A DNA stretch of 64,000 bases from JAGRGG01 sp965217265 (GCA_965217265.1 CBDCHP010000018.1:310001-374000); one strand, 5' to 3'; positions 1-8,937 are shown, counted from the first letter of the stretch. The notes: a model not told the origin generated them from the letters alone. Program-made: numbers and translations.

Positions 1-360
1 AGCTTCGCCGTCGAGGACCTACCGATCGACGCCCGCGTCGGCGCCACCGAGCAGGTGGCGGCCCCGGCCGCGCGCAGCGGGGTGATGATCGAGATGCCGG
101 TCGACGGCACCGACCGCTCGCTTGCCACCCTGCGCGACCGGGACGGTGCGCCCCTGCCGGCCGGGACGCGTCTCGTGAGCGCTGACGGCGCCGTCGTGGC
201 GCTGGTTGCCAAGGACGGTTTCGCCCAGATCGAGGGGCCGCAATCGGGCATCGTCGCCATCGAGGGAAGCGTTCGGGGCCGCGGCTTCGTCTGCCCGCTG
301 CCGCCGCTCATAGGCGACGATCCCTTGCCCGACCGGGGAGAGATCTCGTGCGTCGATTGA
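1..360 (+). CDS. Fimbrial outer-membrane usher protein, C-terminal fragment (partial)
   Basis: The reading frame is open from the first base and ends at TGA 358-360, so only the last 119 residues are present. The fragment has short beta-strand blocks typical of the C-terminal plug and periplasmic domains of FimD/PapC-type ushers, including LPAGTRLVSADGAVVALVAK and the closing region with FVCPLPP and two cysteines. Ushers form the outer-membrane pore that assembles pilin subunits handed over by a chaperone. The next gene is a spore-coat-U domain protein overlapping this stop, which points to a Csu-type operon running in from the left. The assignment rests on the tail and on context, since the barrel lies outside the window. 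Confidence 0.75.
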   Translation, partial: SFAVEDLPIDARVGATEQVAAPAARSGVMIEMPVDGTDRSLATLRDRDGAPLPAGTRLVSADGAVVALVAKDGFAQIEGPQSGIVAIEGSVRGRGFVCPLPPLIGDDPLPDRGEISCVD

Positions 361-776
361 GCGTTGCCGCTGGCTTGATGCTCCTCCTCGCCGCCACGCC
401 GGCCGAGGCCGCCTGCGACGTGTCGAGCACCGGCCTCGCGTTCGGCACGGTCGACCTCGTTCGCGGCACGACGACGGCGGGCACGATCACGATCGCTTGC
501 GACGAGCCGGTCGGCTTTCAGGTGGCGCTGGTCTCGAACGACGACGGCACCGACCGGATCATGCGCGGCCACGAGGGCGGCGAACTGCGCTACGATTTGT
601 TCAGCGGGCCCAACCTGCTCACCCCCTGGGGCGACGGCGCGGGGCTGGGTCCAACGGTCCTCGCCCGCAGCGACGGGGGCGCTGCGATCAACATCACCGT
701 CTACGGCCGCATCCCCCCCCAAACCGCCGAGCCCGGCGACTACGCCGATCAGGTCATCATCGAGGTGATCTTCTAG
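348..776 (+). CDS. Spore coat U (SCPU) domain protein, Csu-type pilin or adhesin subunit
   Basis: This 142-residue secreted protein starts at GTG 348, inside the end of the usher gene, with a purine-rich GGGGAGAG just upstream. Residues 1-21 are a signal peptide ending in AEA before the first cysteine. The mature part has the SCPU pattern: an early Cys, a second Cys in ITIACDEP, the G-x-Y-G-R-I-P strand near residues 118-124, and a C-terminal strand VIIEVIF. SCPU proteins are the subunits or tip adhesins of archaic chaperone-usher pili of the Csu type, used in surface attachment. Overlap with the usher supports co-translation. Whether it is the tip or the shaft subunit cannot be told here. 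Confidence 0.82.
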   Translation: MRRLSVAAGLMLLLAATPAEAACDVSSTGLAFGTVDLVRGTTTAGTITIACDEPVGFQVALVSNDDGTDRIMRGHEGGELRYDLFSGPNLLTPWGDGAGLGPTVLARSDGGAAINITVYGRIPPQTAEPGDYADQVIIEVIF

Positions 777-1105
777 AGCAATTTTGCCGAAGTTTGCGGT
801 GTCACGCTACCCTCCATCATGCCCCGGATCAAGCCCGGGGTGTGGCCTGTCTTGAGCCGCCCGAAATTTGATCCAAAACTCAACCGGACACAACCACACC
901 GCGTTCCCGCGCCGGGCACGGGATCGATCCGTGAACCGGCGTCGCCCACGTTTGCGTGGTCTGACGGGCACGTCTTATCAGCCTCGGCGCCACAAACGCG
1001 GCCAATGACGCCTGTGCGTGCGAAAAGAGCTTTGGCTCCACCGCCGTCGCGGCTAGTGTGTTGCCCGCCCTCTCTTCAACCGTAGAATGATAAGCCAGCG
1101 CACCG
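777..1105. other. Intergenic region with one small palindrome
   Basis: There is no convincing gene in these 329 bases. They contain the hairpin listed at 822-840. The remainder is less GC-rich than the flanking genes and should hold the promoter of the transglycosylase gene, but I see no clear -35/-10 pair. Confidence 0.6.
822..840. repeat. Short intergenic palindrome (CCCCGG...CCGGGG)
   Basis: Six-base perfect arms flank a 7-base loop (ATCAAGC). The same motif, in the form of a CCCCG-ATCAAG core, recurs twice in the inverted repeat at 11778-11876. It looks like a common short alphaproteobacterial intergenic repeat. It could act as a weak terminator for the pilus operon, but no T-tract follows. 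Confidence 0.45.
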
Positions 1106-2074
1106 ATGCCCTTCCCTCGCCGTCTCCTCCTCGTACTCCCTTTCGCCCTCGTCGCCCTGCCGTGCGTCGCCCGGGCCGAGTTCGGCGCGTGGCGCGCGGA
1201 CGTGCGCGCCGAGGCGGCGCGGGCCGGGATCGGCGAGGCGGCGCTCGGCGCGCTCGACCGGGCGGCGCCGATCGAGCGCGTCATCGAGCTGGACCGGCGC
1301 CAGCCCGAGGGCCGCTACACCTTCACCGACTACCGCGACCGGGTCATCAACGACGCCCGCGTCGAGAAGGGCCGGCGGCTCTTGGCCGAGCACCGCGAGT
1401 TGCTGGCGCGAACCGAGGCGCGCTACGGCGTGCCGGCCGAGATCATCGTGGCGCTCTGGGGCATCGAGTCCAGCTTCGGCGAGTTCAAGGGGCGCTTTCC
1501 GGTGATCGACGCGCTCGCCACGCTCGCCTACGACGGCAGGCGGGCCGACTTCTTCAAGGGCGAACTGCTCAGTGCTCTGAAGATCATCGACAACGGCGAC
1601 GTCACGGCGGACGGCATGTACGGCTCCTGGGCCGGTGCGATGGGTCAGTCGCAGTTCATGCCGTCGACCTATCTCGGCTACGCCGTCGACGCCGACGGCG
1701 ACGGCCGACGCGACATCTGGACCGACCTGCCCGACACCTTCGCCTCGATGGCGAACTACTTGAGCCGCATGGGCTGGGACGGGGCCTATATCTGGGGGCG
1801 GCCGGTGCGCGCCCCGACCGATGTCGCGGGGCGCTACGGCGGCCTCGACGAGGCGGCCGGGCTCGACGTCTGGGAGCGGCGCGGCGTGCGCCGCCAGGAC
1901 GGCAGCACCCTTCCCAAGGCCCCCATCGACGCTTCGCTCTTGGCCCTGGGCGAGAACGAGGGCGAGGCGCCCTACTACCTCGTCTACAACAACTACCGCG
2001 TCTTGATGCGCTGGAACCGCTCGACCTACTTTGCCACCAGCGTCGGGCTGCTCGCCGACGCGCTGAAGGGCTGA
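1106..2074 (+). CDS. Lytic murein transglycosylase, MltB/SLT_2 family
   Basis: This 322-residue periplasmic enzyme cleaves the MurNAc-GlcNAc bond of peptidoglycan, leaving 1,6-anhydroMurNAc ends. A signal peptide covers residues 1-24 (cut after ARA) and has no lipobox. The catalytic glutamate is E121 in GIESSFGEFKG, and the family motif GAMGQSQFMPSTYL lies at 177-190. YLVYNNYRVLMRWNRS near the C-terminus is also typical. There is no C-terminal PG-binding domain. The start ATG 1106 lacks a strong Shine-Dalgarno but gives the expected leader. It is followed after 4 bases by rlpA, so the two wall enzymes are probably one operon with the DD-carboxypeptidase beyond. Confidence 0.92.
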   Translation: MPFPRRLLLVLPFALVALPCVARAEFGAWRADVRAEAARAGIGEAALGALDRAAPIERVIELDRRQPEGRYTFTDYRDRVINDARVEKGRRLLAEHRELLARTEARYGVPAEIIVALWGIESSFGEFKGRFPVIDALATLAYDGRRADFFKGELLSALKIIDNGDVTADGMYGSWAGAMGQSQFMPSTYLGYAVDADGDGRRDIWTDLPDTFASMANYLSRMGWDGAYIWGRPVRAPTDVAGRYGGLDEAAGLDVWERRGVRRQDGSTLPKAPIDASLLALGENEGEAPYYLVYNNYRVLMRWNRSTYFATSVGLLADALKG

Positions 2075-2078
2075 GCCG

Positions 2079-2849
2079 TTGCGCGCGGCGACCGCCTGCA
2101 CCCTCGTCGCGCTCCTGGCGCTGCTCGCCGGTTGCGGCGGGGGCGACGACGACGGATCGGCGGCGGGATACTACAAGCTCGGCGGATCCTATACCATCGG
2201 CGGGCGCCGCTACTACCCGGCCTACGATCCCGCCTACGACGCGGTCGGGGTGGCGTCCTGGTACGGATCGGCCTTTCACGACCGCTTGACCGCGAACGGC
2301 GAGCGCTTCGACAAGAACGTCCTGAGTGCTGCCCACACGACCCTGCCCCTGCCCTCGATCGTCGAGGTGACCAACCTCGACAACGGCCGGCGACTGCGCC
2401 TTCGGGTCAACGACCGCGGCCCCTTCGTCGACGACCGGCTGATCGACCTCTCCGAGGCGGCGGCGCGCGAATTGGGCTTCATCGACCGCGGCCTCGCCAA
2501 CGTCCGGGTCCGCTTCCTCGGCCTTGCCGCCGCGAGCGGCACGCCGCCGCGCCCGACCGCCCGCGTCGCGGTGTCGGACCCGCCGCCGGGGATCGTGCCG
2601 ACTGCCGCCGGCTGCGACGGCGTCTACGTCCAAGCCGGCACTTTCGCGCAACCCGCCGCCGCCGAGGCGCGGGCGGCGGCACTGCGCGATGTCGCCGCCG
2701 TGCGGCTCGACCCGGTCGTCCTGCCGGGCGGGCGAGATGCTGCCCGCATCCGCCTCGGGCCGCACCCCGACCGGCAAGAGGCGCTCGCGACCCTCGCCCG
2801 CCTGCGCGGGCGCGGCTACCAGGATGCCTACCTCGTCGGGTGCTCGTGA
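2079..2849 (+). CDS. rlpA: RlpA-type septal lytic transglycosylase lipoprotein with SPOR domain
   Basis: The protein is a 256-residue lipoprotein. Residues 1-19 form a lipoprotein signal with lipobox LAGC, so C19 would be acylated. The double-psi beta-barrel runs from about 55 to 142, with GVASWYG (57-63), an AAH at 84-86 and NDRGPF (111-116). A SPOR domain occupies roughly 173-256, starting at GVYVQAGTF. RlpA proteins cut glycan strands lacking stem peptides, and SPOR binds denuded septal peptidoglycan, placing it at the division site. The start is TTG 2079, with GAAGGG about 10 bases upstream. It lies between an MltB-type enzyme and a DD-carboxypeptidase whose product gene follows after 42 bases. 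Confidence 0.92.
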   Translation: MRAATACTLVALLALLAGCGGGDDDGSAAGYYKLGGSYTIGGRRYYPAYDPAYDAVGVASWYGSAFHDRLTANGERFDKNVLSAAHTTLPLPSIVEVTNLDNGRRLRLRVNDRGPFVDDRLIDLSEAAARELGFIDRGLANVRVRFLGLAAASGTPPRPTARVAVSDPPPGIVPTAAGCDGVYVQAGTFAQPAAAEARAAALRDVAAVRLDPVVLPGGRDAARIRLGPHPDRQEALATLARLRGRGYQDAYLVGCS

Positions 2850-2891
2850 TGCCCGGACCCGCCCCCTTCCCTCCAACGGCTTGGTGATCGA

Positions 2892-4076
2892 ATGCGCTAC
2901 TTGTGCCTTTTCGCCCTCGTCGTCCTGCTCGTCACCCACGGGGCGGCGCACGCCTTCGAGACGGCGGCCAAGGCCGCGATCTTGATGGACTACCGCACCG
3001 GCAACGTCTTGTTCGCCAAGGATCCCGACGAGGCCCTGCCGCCGGCGTCGATGAGCAAGCTGATGACGGCCAGGGTCGCGTTCGACGAGATCGCGGACGG
3101 CAACCTCAAGCTCGACCAGGAACTGCCCGTCAGCGAGAAGGCGTGGCGGATGGGCGGCTCCAAGATGTTCGTCGAGGTCGGCAAGCGGGTCAGGGTCGAG
3201 GACCTCTTGCGGGGCATGATCATACAAAGCGGCAACGACGCCTGCATCGTGCTGGCCGAGGGGCTCGCCGGCAGCGAGGAAGCGTTCGCCGATTTGATGA
3301 ACGCGCGGGCGGACGCGCTCGGCCTGGAGAACAGCCACTTCGCCAACGCCACCGGCTGGCCGAACCCGGGGCAGTTGATGAGCGTGCGCGACCTCGCCAT
3401 CCTCGGCCGCTCGATCGTCAAAGACTTCCCCCAGTTCTACGACTATTACGGCACGAAGGAGTTCACCTACAACGACATCGTCCAGTACAACCGCAACCCC
3501 TTGCTGCGCGCCGACGTGCCGGGCGTGGACGGGATGAAGACCGGCTACACCGAGGAGGCGGGCTACGGCCTCGTCGCCAGTGCCAAGCGCGACGGGCAGC
3601 GGCTCATCATGGTGGTGGCGGGGTTGAACAGCGCCCGCGAGCGCGGCACCGAGGCGCAAAAGCTGCTCGAATACGGCTTTCGCACCTTCAAGGCCTACCG
3701 GCTGTTCGAGCCCGACCGGCCGCTCGCCAACGCCCCGGTCTGGCAGGGCGAACGTTCCGTCGTGCCGCTCGTGGCGCAGGATCCGGTCGTCGTCACCTTG
3801 ACCCGCGACGCCCGCGACAAGCTCTCGGCCCGCGTGCTCTACGACAGCCCGGTCGAGGCGCCGATCGAGGCGGGCCAAAAGATCGGCACGATCGAGGTCA
3901 TGGCGCCGGGATCGGAGATGATCCAGGCCCCCCTCGTCGCCGCCGAGGCGGTGCCGCGGGCGAGCCTGATGCGCCGCATCCAGGGCACGCTCTCCTACCT
4001 GGTCTTCGGCCCCGAGGAGGCGACGGGCGGCCTGATCGAACCCTTCACCACGAGCGCCGCCGCGGCCCAGCCTTGA
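2892..4076 (+). CDS. dacC: D-alanyl-D-alanine carboxypeptidase (PBP5/6 type)
   Basis: This 394-residue penicillin-binding protein removes the terminal D-Ala from pentapeptide stems. The signal peptide spans residues 1-21 (cut after AHA). The active-site motifs are complete: SxxK at S53-K56 (SMSK), SGN at 113-115, and KTG at 216-218. A C-terminal beta-rich PBP5 domain follows (about 275-365), and the tail could form a membrane-associating helix. The 3' end overlaps the TTG start of tmk by 4 bases. The dacA/dacC symbol is by family only, because paralogues cannot be separated from one sequence. Confidence 0.92.
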   Translation: MRYLCLFALVVLLVTHGAAHAFETAAKAAILMDYRTGNVLFAKDPDEALPPASMSKLMTARVAFDEIADGNLKLDQELPVSEKAWRMGGSKMFVEVGKRVRVEDLLRGMIIQSGNDACIVLAEGLAGSEEAFADLMNARADALGLENSHFANATGWPNPGQLMSVRDLAILGRSIVKDFPQFYDYYGTKEFTYNDIVQYNRNPLLRADVPGVDGMKTGYTEEAGYGLVASAKRDGQRLIMVVAGLNSARERGTEAQKLLEYGFRTFKAYRLFEPDRPLANAPVWQGERSVVPLVAQDPVVVTLTRDARDKLSARVLYDSPVEAPIEAGQKIGTIEVMAPGSEMIQAPLVAAEAVPRASLMRRIQGTLSYLVFGPEEATGGLIEPFTTSAAAAQP

Positions 4077-4696
4077 GCGGCCTGTTCGTCACCTTCGAGG
4101 GCGGCGAGGGGGCGGGTAAGTCGACGCAGGTGCGGCTGCTGGCCGACGCGCTCGAAGCGGCCGGGGACGGCGTCGTCCGCACCCGCGAGCCGGGCGGCAC
4201 GGCGGCGGGCGAGGAGGTGCGCGGCCTCCTGGTCGACGGCCCGCCCGAACGCTGGAGCCCTCTGGGTGAACTCTACCTCCTCCTGGCGGCGCGCCAGGAG
4301 CACGTCGAGCGGCTGATCCGCCCGGCGCTGGCGGGAGGGCAGACCGTCCTCTGCGACCGTTTCCACGACTCGAGCCGCGCCTACCAGGGTATTGCCGGCG
4401 GGCTCGGGGTCGAGACCGTCGACGCCCTGCACGCGCCCTTGCTGCGGGGCTTAAAACCCGACCTCACCCTCTTGCTCGACCTGCCGGTCGAGACCGGCTT
4501 GGCGCGGCGGGGCAGCGCCGGCGGCGGCGGGCGCTTCGAGGCCAAGGGGATCGCCTTCCACGCCCGACTGCGGGGCGGGTTCCTGGCACTCGCCGCTGCC
4601 GAGCCGGAACGCTTCATCGTCGTCGACGCCGACCGCCCGGTCGAGGCGGTGGCGGCCGACGTCTTGCGCCTGGTCCTGGCACGTCGTGGCGCCTGA
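4073..4696 (+). CDS. tmk: Thymidylate kinase
   Basis: The enzyme converts dTMP to dTDP using ATP. It is 207 residues long, a normal size. The P-loop GEGAGKST is at 11-18, the REPGG motif at 38-42 and the DRF motif at 95-97, followed by SSRAYQG. A glycine-rich LID with RRGSAGGGGRFE comes later. The start is the TTG at 4073, which overlaps the dacC stop (TTGA). The next gene, holB, starts inside the tmk end. The tmk-holB-metG-tatD order is a common bacterial arrangement. Confidence 0.95.
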   Translation: MSGLFVTFEGGEGAGKSTQVRLLADALEAAGDGVVRTREPGGTAAGEEVRGLLVDGPPERWSPLGELYLLLAARQEHVERLIRPALAGGQTVLCDRFHDSSRAYQGIAGGLGVETVDALHAPLLRGLKPDLTLLLDLPVETGLARRGSAGGGGRFEAKGIAFHARLRGGFLALAAAEPERFIVVDADRPVEAVAADVLRLVLARRGA

Positions 4697-5717
4697 GCCG
4701 CGCGCCAACCCCCGCCTCGTCGGCCACGACGTAGTCTTGCGCCGCTTCGAGACGGCGCGATCGAGCGGCCGGCTGGCGCACGCTTGGCTGATCGAGGGGC
4801 CGGAGGGGATCGGCAAGGCGACGCTCGCCTACGCGCTCGCCCGCCGCCTGCTCGTCAAGCCGGGGGATGTTGAGCAGGTCGACGATCTTAAGAGCGCCGT
4901 CTTTCGGCAGGTGGCGCACGGGGTTCACCCGGACCTGCGCACGCTCGACCTCGTCGGGCTGCGGGGCAAGACGTTGATCCCGGTCGAGCCGGTGCGCGCC
5001 GCGACCGAGGCGATGCGCGCCACCGCCGCCTGGGGCGGGCGGCGCGTCCTGATCGTCGATCCGGCCGAGGCGCTGAACGCGACCTCGGCCAACGCGCTGT
5101 TGAAGTTCCTCGAAGAGCCGCCCGAGGGCGTCGTCATCCTCCTGGTCAGCCACGCCCCAGCCCGCGTCCTGCCCACCATCCGCTCGCGCTGCGTGCGCTT
5201 GAGCCTGAAGCCGCCGGCACCCGACCTGACGACGGGGCTGTTGGCCGACCTCGGCCCGGGGATCGACCCCGCCGGCGCGGCCGACCTCCTGGACCTCGCC
5301 GGCGGCAGCCCCGGCCGGGCGCTTCGCTTGGCGGAGAGCGGCGCGCCGGAGGCGTTTCGCCTCGTCGCCCGGACGCTGTCCGGCCCCTTGTCGCCGGCCG
5401 AGAAGAGCGTCGCGGCGCTGTCGCCGCTCGAAGCCCTCTACGGCCAGGGGGGGATCGCGTTGGCGCTGGCAGCGCTGGCCCGGCTGGTGCGGCGGCGGGC
5501 GCTCGCCGGCGCCGGGCTCGACGCGCCCGACGATGCCGGGGCAGCCAAACTGGCGCCGGAGGTGCCGCTTGATCGCTGGCTCGCCTTGTGGGACAACCTC
5601 GCCCGCCTGCCCGGCCGCGTCGAGGCGCTGAACCTCGACCCGAAGCAGGCCATGCTCTTGGCGGCGCAGGCGGTCGCGACCGGCGATCCCGCCCTCGTCG
5701 CCGGCCTCGCCGACTGA
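4686..5717 (+). CDS. holB: DNA polymerase III delta-prime subunit
   Basis: This 343-residue AAA+ clamp-loader subunit belongs to the replicase clamp-loading complex. Walker A GPEGIGKAT is at 38-46 and a Walker B-like VLIVDPAE at 121-128. The block LLKFLEEPPEG comes next, and the SRC motif is at 167-169. The start is GTG 4686, overlapping tmk by 11 bases. The zinc module found in E. coli delta-prime is not recognisable: the only cysteine in the whole protein is that of SRC. Order (tmk before, metG after) supports delta-prime over the related gamma/tau subunit, which is longer. Confidence 0.92.
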   Translation: MAPEPRANPRLVGHDVVLRRFETARSSGRLAHAWLIEGPEGIGKATLAYALARRLLVKPGDVEQVDDLKSAVFRQVAHGVHPDLRTLDLVGLRGKTLIPVEPVRAATEAMRATAAWGGRRVLIVDPAEALNATSANALLKFLEEPPEGVVILLVSHAPARVLPTIRSRCVRLSLKPPAPDLTTGLLADLGPGIDPAGAADLLDLAGGSPGRALRLAESGAPEAFRLVARTLSGPLSPAEKSVAALSPLEALYGQGGIALALAALARLVRRRALAGAGLDAPDDAGAAKLAPEVPLDRWLALWDNLARLPGRVEALNLDPKQAMLLAAQAVATGDPALVAGLAD

Positions 5718-5748
5718 ACATCTCAAGCACCATTTGGAGACCGCGGCG

Positions 5749-7272
5749 GTGGCGGAGCCCTTCTACATCACCACGCCGATCTACTACGTCAACGACGTAC
5801 CGCACATCGGCCACGCCTACACCTCGCTCGCCTGCGACGCGGTCGCGCGCTTCATGCGCCTGGACGGCCGCGACGTGCGCTTCCTCACCGGCACCGACGA
5901 GCACGGGCAGAAGGTCGAGAAGGCGGCGAACGACAGGGGCCTCGACCCGCAAGCCTTCACCGACCGGGTGTCAACCCGCTTTCGCGACCTCGCGGCGGCG
6001 ATGGACTTCAGCCAGGACGACTTCATCCGCACGACCGAGCCGCGGCATAAAATCGCGGTGCAGGATCTCTGGCGCCGGCTGATTGACGCCGACGCGATCT
6101 ATCTCGGCAAGTACGCCGGCTGGTATGCGGTGCGCGACGAGGCGTTCTACGCCGAGGGCGAGTTGATCGACGGCAAGGCGCCGACCGGGGCGCCGGTCGA
6201 GTGGGTCGAGGAGCCTTCATACTTCTTTCGCCTCTCGGCCTGGGGGCCGCGCCTGCTCGATTTCTACGCCGAGCACCCCGATTTCGTCGGGCCGGAAAGC
6301 CGCTTCAACGAGGTTGTGAGCTTCGTCAAAGGCGGGCTGCACGACCTCTCGGTCTCGCGCACGACCTTCAATTGGGGCGTGGGCGTGCCGGACGATCCCG
6401 ACCACGTCATGTACGTCTGGCTCGACGCGCTCACCAACTATATCTCGGCACTCGGCTACCCCGACGACCCCGACGGGCTCTACGCCCGCTTCTGGCCGGC
6501 CGACCTGCACGTCGTCGGCAAGGACATCCTGCGCTTCCACGCCGTCTACTGGCCGGCCTTCCTGCTGGCGGCCGGGCTGGAGACGCCAAAGCGCGTCTTC
6601 GCGCACGGCTGGTGGACCAACGAGGGGCAGAAGATCTCGAAGTCGCTCGGCAACGTCATCGACCCGTTCGCGCTGATCGAAGATTACGGCCTCGACCAGA
6701 CGCGTTACTTCCTCCTGCGCGAAGTGCCCTTCGGCAACGACGGCGACTTCAGCCGGGGCGCTTTGCTGCGCCGGATCAACGCCGACCTCGCCAACGACTA
6801 CGGCAACCTCGCCCAGCGCAGCCTGTCGCTGATCGCCAAGAACTGTGCCGGCAAGGTACCAAGCTTCGGGCGCGCGACGGACGAGGACCGCACCCTCCTG
6901 GACCGCGCCTTTGGTCTGTTGTCGGACCTCCGCCGCCACATGGCCGTCCCCGCGCCTCATTTCGCCCTTGAGGCGATCTGGGCCGTGATCGCCGACGCCA
7001 ACCGCTACGTCGACGCGCAGGCACCCTGGGCCTTGCGCAAGACCGATCGTGAGCGGATGGAGGCCGTCCTCTACGCGCTGGCCGAGACGATCCGCCGCCT
7101 CGCCATCCTGACCCAGCCCTTCATGCCGGCGAGTTCGGCCAAGCTCCTCGACCAGTTGGCCGTCCCGGCCGACGCCCGCGACTTCGCGGCGCTGGAGGGG
7201 GCTAGGCTCGCCCCCGGCACGCCCATGCCCAAGCCGGAGGGCGTCTTCCCGCGCCGCGTCGAGGCGGCCTGA
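5749..7272 (+). CDS. metG: Methionine--tRNA ligase
   Basis: The enzyme charges tRNA-Met. The class I signatures are PHIGH at 18-22 and KISKS at 295-299, with the domain order expected for the compact bacterial MetRS of about 510 residues. No C-terminal tRNA-binding EMAP domain follows, and the connective insertion lacks a four-cysteine zinc knuckle. I chose GTG 5749 because GGAG lies at 5736-5739 with good spacing and because the protein then begins MAEPFYITTP, close to family starts. A TTG at 5734 is also open but has no ribosome binding site. The stop overlaps the tatD start. Confidence 0.95.
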   Translation: MAEPFYITTPIYYVNDVPHIGHAYTSLACDAVARFMRLDGRDVRFLTGTDEHGQKVEKAANDRGLDPQAFTDRVSTRFRDLAAAMDFSQDDFIRTTEPRHKIAVQDLWRRLIDADAIYLGKYAGWYAVRDEAFYAEGELIDGKAPTGAPVEWVEEPSYFFRLSAWGPRLLDFYAEHPDFVGPESRFNEVVSFVKGGLHDLSVSRTTFNWGVGVPDDPDHVMYVWLDALTNYISALGYPDDPDGLYARFWPADLHVVGKDILRFHAVYWPAFLLAAGLETPKRVFAHGWWTNEGQKISKSLGNVIDPFALIEDYGLDQTRYFLLREVPFGNDGDFSRGALLRRINADLANDYGNLAQRSLSLIAKNCAGKVPSFGRATDEDRTLLDRAFGLLSDLRRHMAVPAPHFALEAIWAVIADANRYVDAQAPWALRKTDRERMEAVLYALAETIRRLAILTQPFMPASSAKLLDQLAVPADARDFAALEGARLAPGTPMPKPEGVFPRRVEAA

Positions 7273-8057
7273 TGCTGGTCGATTCGCACTGCCACCTCGA
7301 CTTCCCCGGCCTGATCGACGACCTGGACGGCGTGCTGGCGCGCGCGCGCGCGGCCGACGTGGCCGCGATGCTGACGATCAGCACGCGGCTCTCGACGTTC
7401 CGGGACGTCCTGGCGCTCGCCGGGGCGCACGACAATCTGTGGTGCTCGACGGGGGTCCACCCGCACCAGTCGGGCGAGGAGGGGCCGAGCACGCCGGACG
7501 ACCTCATCAAGAACGCCGCGCACTCCAAGGTGATCGCGATCGGCGAGGCCGGACTCGACTACCACTACGACTACGCGCCGCGCGAGGCGCAGGCCGTAGG
7601 CTTCAGGGCGCACATCGAGGCGGCGCAGGCGACGGGGCTGCCGCTCGTCGTCCACACCCGCGACGCCGACGCCGACACGCTCGCGATCCTAGCCGAGGGG
7701 CTGGCGCGGGCGCCCTACGGCTGCGTCATCCACTGCTACAGCTCAACGCCCGACCTCGGCCGGCGCGCGATCGAGATGGGGTTCTACTTGGGCATCGGCG
7801 GCGTCCTGACCTTCAAGCGTTCGGACGAGTTGCGCGCGACGGTGAAGGACGTGCCGAGAGAGCGCGTCCTCCTGGAGACCGACTCGCCCTACCTCGCCCC
7901 CGTGCCCAAGCGTGGCAAGCCGAACGAGCCGGCCTACGCCGCCTACGTCGCCGAGGTGCTGGCGGAGGTCTGGGAAATCGAGAAGGACGAGGTGGCACGG
8001 ATGACGACGGGGAATTTTTATCGGTTGTTCAAGAAGGCTGAGACGGTCGAGCAATAA
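7272..8057 (+). CDS. tatD: TatD family metal-dependent hydrolase (DNase)
   Basis: This 261-residue TIM-barrel protein has the family's metal ligands: H6 and H8 in DSHCHLD, a glutamate in GEAGLDYHYD, a histidine in VVHTRDA, and the aspartate of ETDSPYLAP. TatD proteins are metal-dependent 3'-5' exonucleases or DNases linked to DNA repair and quality control, with the substrate often undefined. The ATG at 7272 overlaps the metG stop, so translation is coupled. It is probably the last gene of the dacC-tmk-holB-metG-tatD transcript. The family includes YcfH and YjjV subgroups that cannot be separated by eye. Confidence 0.92.
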   Translation: MLVDSHCHLDFPGLIDDLDGVLARARAADVAAMLTISTRLSTFRDVLALAGAHDNLWCSTGVHPHQSGEEGPSTPDDLIKNAAHSKVIAIGEAGLDYHYDYAPREAQAVGFRAHIEAAQATGLPLVVHTRDADADTLAILAEGLARAPYGCVIHCYSSTPDLGRRAIEMGFYLGIGGVLTFKRSDELRATVKDVPRERVLLETDSPYLAPVPKRGKPNEPAYAAYVAEVLAEVWEIEKDEVARMTTGNFYRLFKKAETVEQ

Positions 8058-8436
8058 GGTTCGTCGCCATACGATTTTCGCTTGAAAAACAAGTAAGCAA
8101 GAGGATCCATCGAAGTCTTCACCGAAGGCGCCACGCACCGCCGCCCCGTCCGGGGTGGGCCGGACGGGGCGGGGCATCGAGGAGGGAATGCCAAGACGAA
8201 ATGCGGTGGCTGGCGAATGATCGGAACTTGAATGGGCCCAGCAACGCGACGGGATCGAACGGCACGGACGCGAGCGCCACGAAGCCGAACGCGCTGCGGC
8301 CGGGGCGAAAAAGCCGCCTGCGGGCGGGGCCTGGCTTGGCCGTTTCCGCAGGCGAAGATCAGCCCTCAGCGGCCGGGGTTGTGCCACGTTCCATCGCGCG
8401 TGGATGTGCGAAAAGCCACATTTCGTGCGGCGACCC
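8058..8436. other. Intergenic region between convergent tatD and the PAS gene
   Basis: These 379 bases hold the strong hairpin at 8143-8170. I see no credible coding frame with codon use like that of the neighbours. The part around 8290-8360 is GC-rich with short C/G-rich repeats but no clear symmetry. Confidence 0.6.
8143..8170. terminator. Strong GC hairpin downstream of tatD, terminator-like without T-tract
   Basis: Perfect 11-base arms (GCCCCGTCCGG and its complement) enclose a 6-base loop. It lies about 85 bases after the tatD stop, in the gap between convergent genes. No run of T follows on either strand, so it may protect mRNA ends or work with Rho instead of being a classical intrinsic terminator. 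Confidence 0.5.
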
Positions 8437-8937
8437 TCACACCGCGCCGTGCAGCAGCCCAGATTGGATGTTGAGCCCGCCGCGGCGGCACAGGTGCAGC
8501 AACTCGCTCGGCCGGGCACCGTCGTCGGCCAGCGGCAGGACCAGCTGCTGGAAGCTCAAGGGCGCCTCGCCGCAGCAAAGCTCGATCAGCTGGAACAACG
8601 GCGTGCCGGTGCAGGCGACGACGCCGAGCGCCGCCTGCAGCTCCGGCCCGAGGCTGCCGCTCAGCGTATCGTCCGCGTCCGCCGCCGGCGGCACGTCGGC
8701 GAGCGGCCGCAGCGGGCCGAGGTCCAGCACCGCCTCCGGCACCCCCGCCGCGCCGCGCAGGTCGATCCAGGCGACCTCGGGCACGATCAGGCGAAACTGC
8801 GGCGTGTCGAGGCGGCAGCGCGGCGCGAGGCGGTCGTCTTGTTTGAGGTTGTGCCAGTAGCGATAGGCGAAGATCAGCGCCGGGTCGGCGGCGATCAGCG
8901 CCGGGATCGGCAGGATGCGAGTTCCAAGCCAGCGCAT
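8437..8937 (-). CDS. PAS_5-like protein of unknown function
   Basis: This 166-residue soluble protein has the pattern of the alphaproteobacterial PAS_5 group: an N-terminal YRYW motif (AYRYWHNLKQDDRLAPR), then VPEVAWIDL and a PAS-like alpha/beta core. That group carries a single PAS sensor domain without an output domain and its function is unknown. The start ATG has AGGAAC a few bases upstream on the minus strand. It is convergent with tatD and divergent from cysK. The PAS assignment is by general resemblance and should be treated as moderate. Confidence 0.65.
   Translation of the reverse strand: MRWLGTRILPIPALIAADPALIFAYRYWHNLKQDDRLAPRCRLDTPQFRLIVPEVAWIDLRGAAGVPEAVLDLGPLRPLADVPPAADADDTLSGSLGPELQAALGVVACTGTPLFQLIELCCGEAPLSFQQLVLPLADDGARPSELLHLCRRGGLNIQSGLLHGAV

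Noticed and set aside
1656..3878. A very long open frame on the minus strand opposite the transglycosylase, RlpA and carboxypeptidase genes.
   Set aside because: It lies wholly opposite strongly supported genes, and its product is rich in Arg, Gly and Val repeats without any domain. This is the usual antisense artefact of GC-rich codon use.
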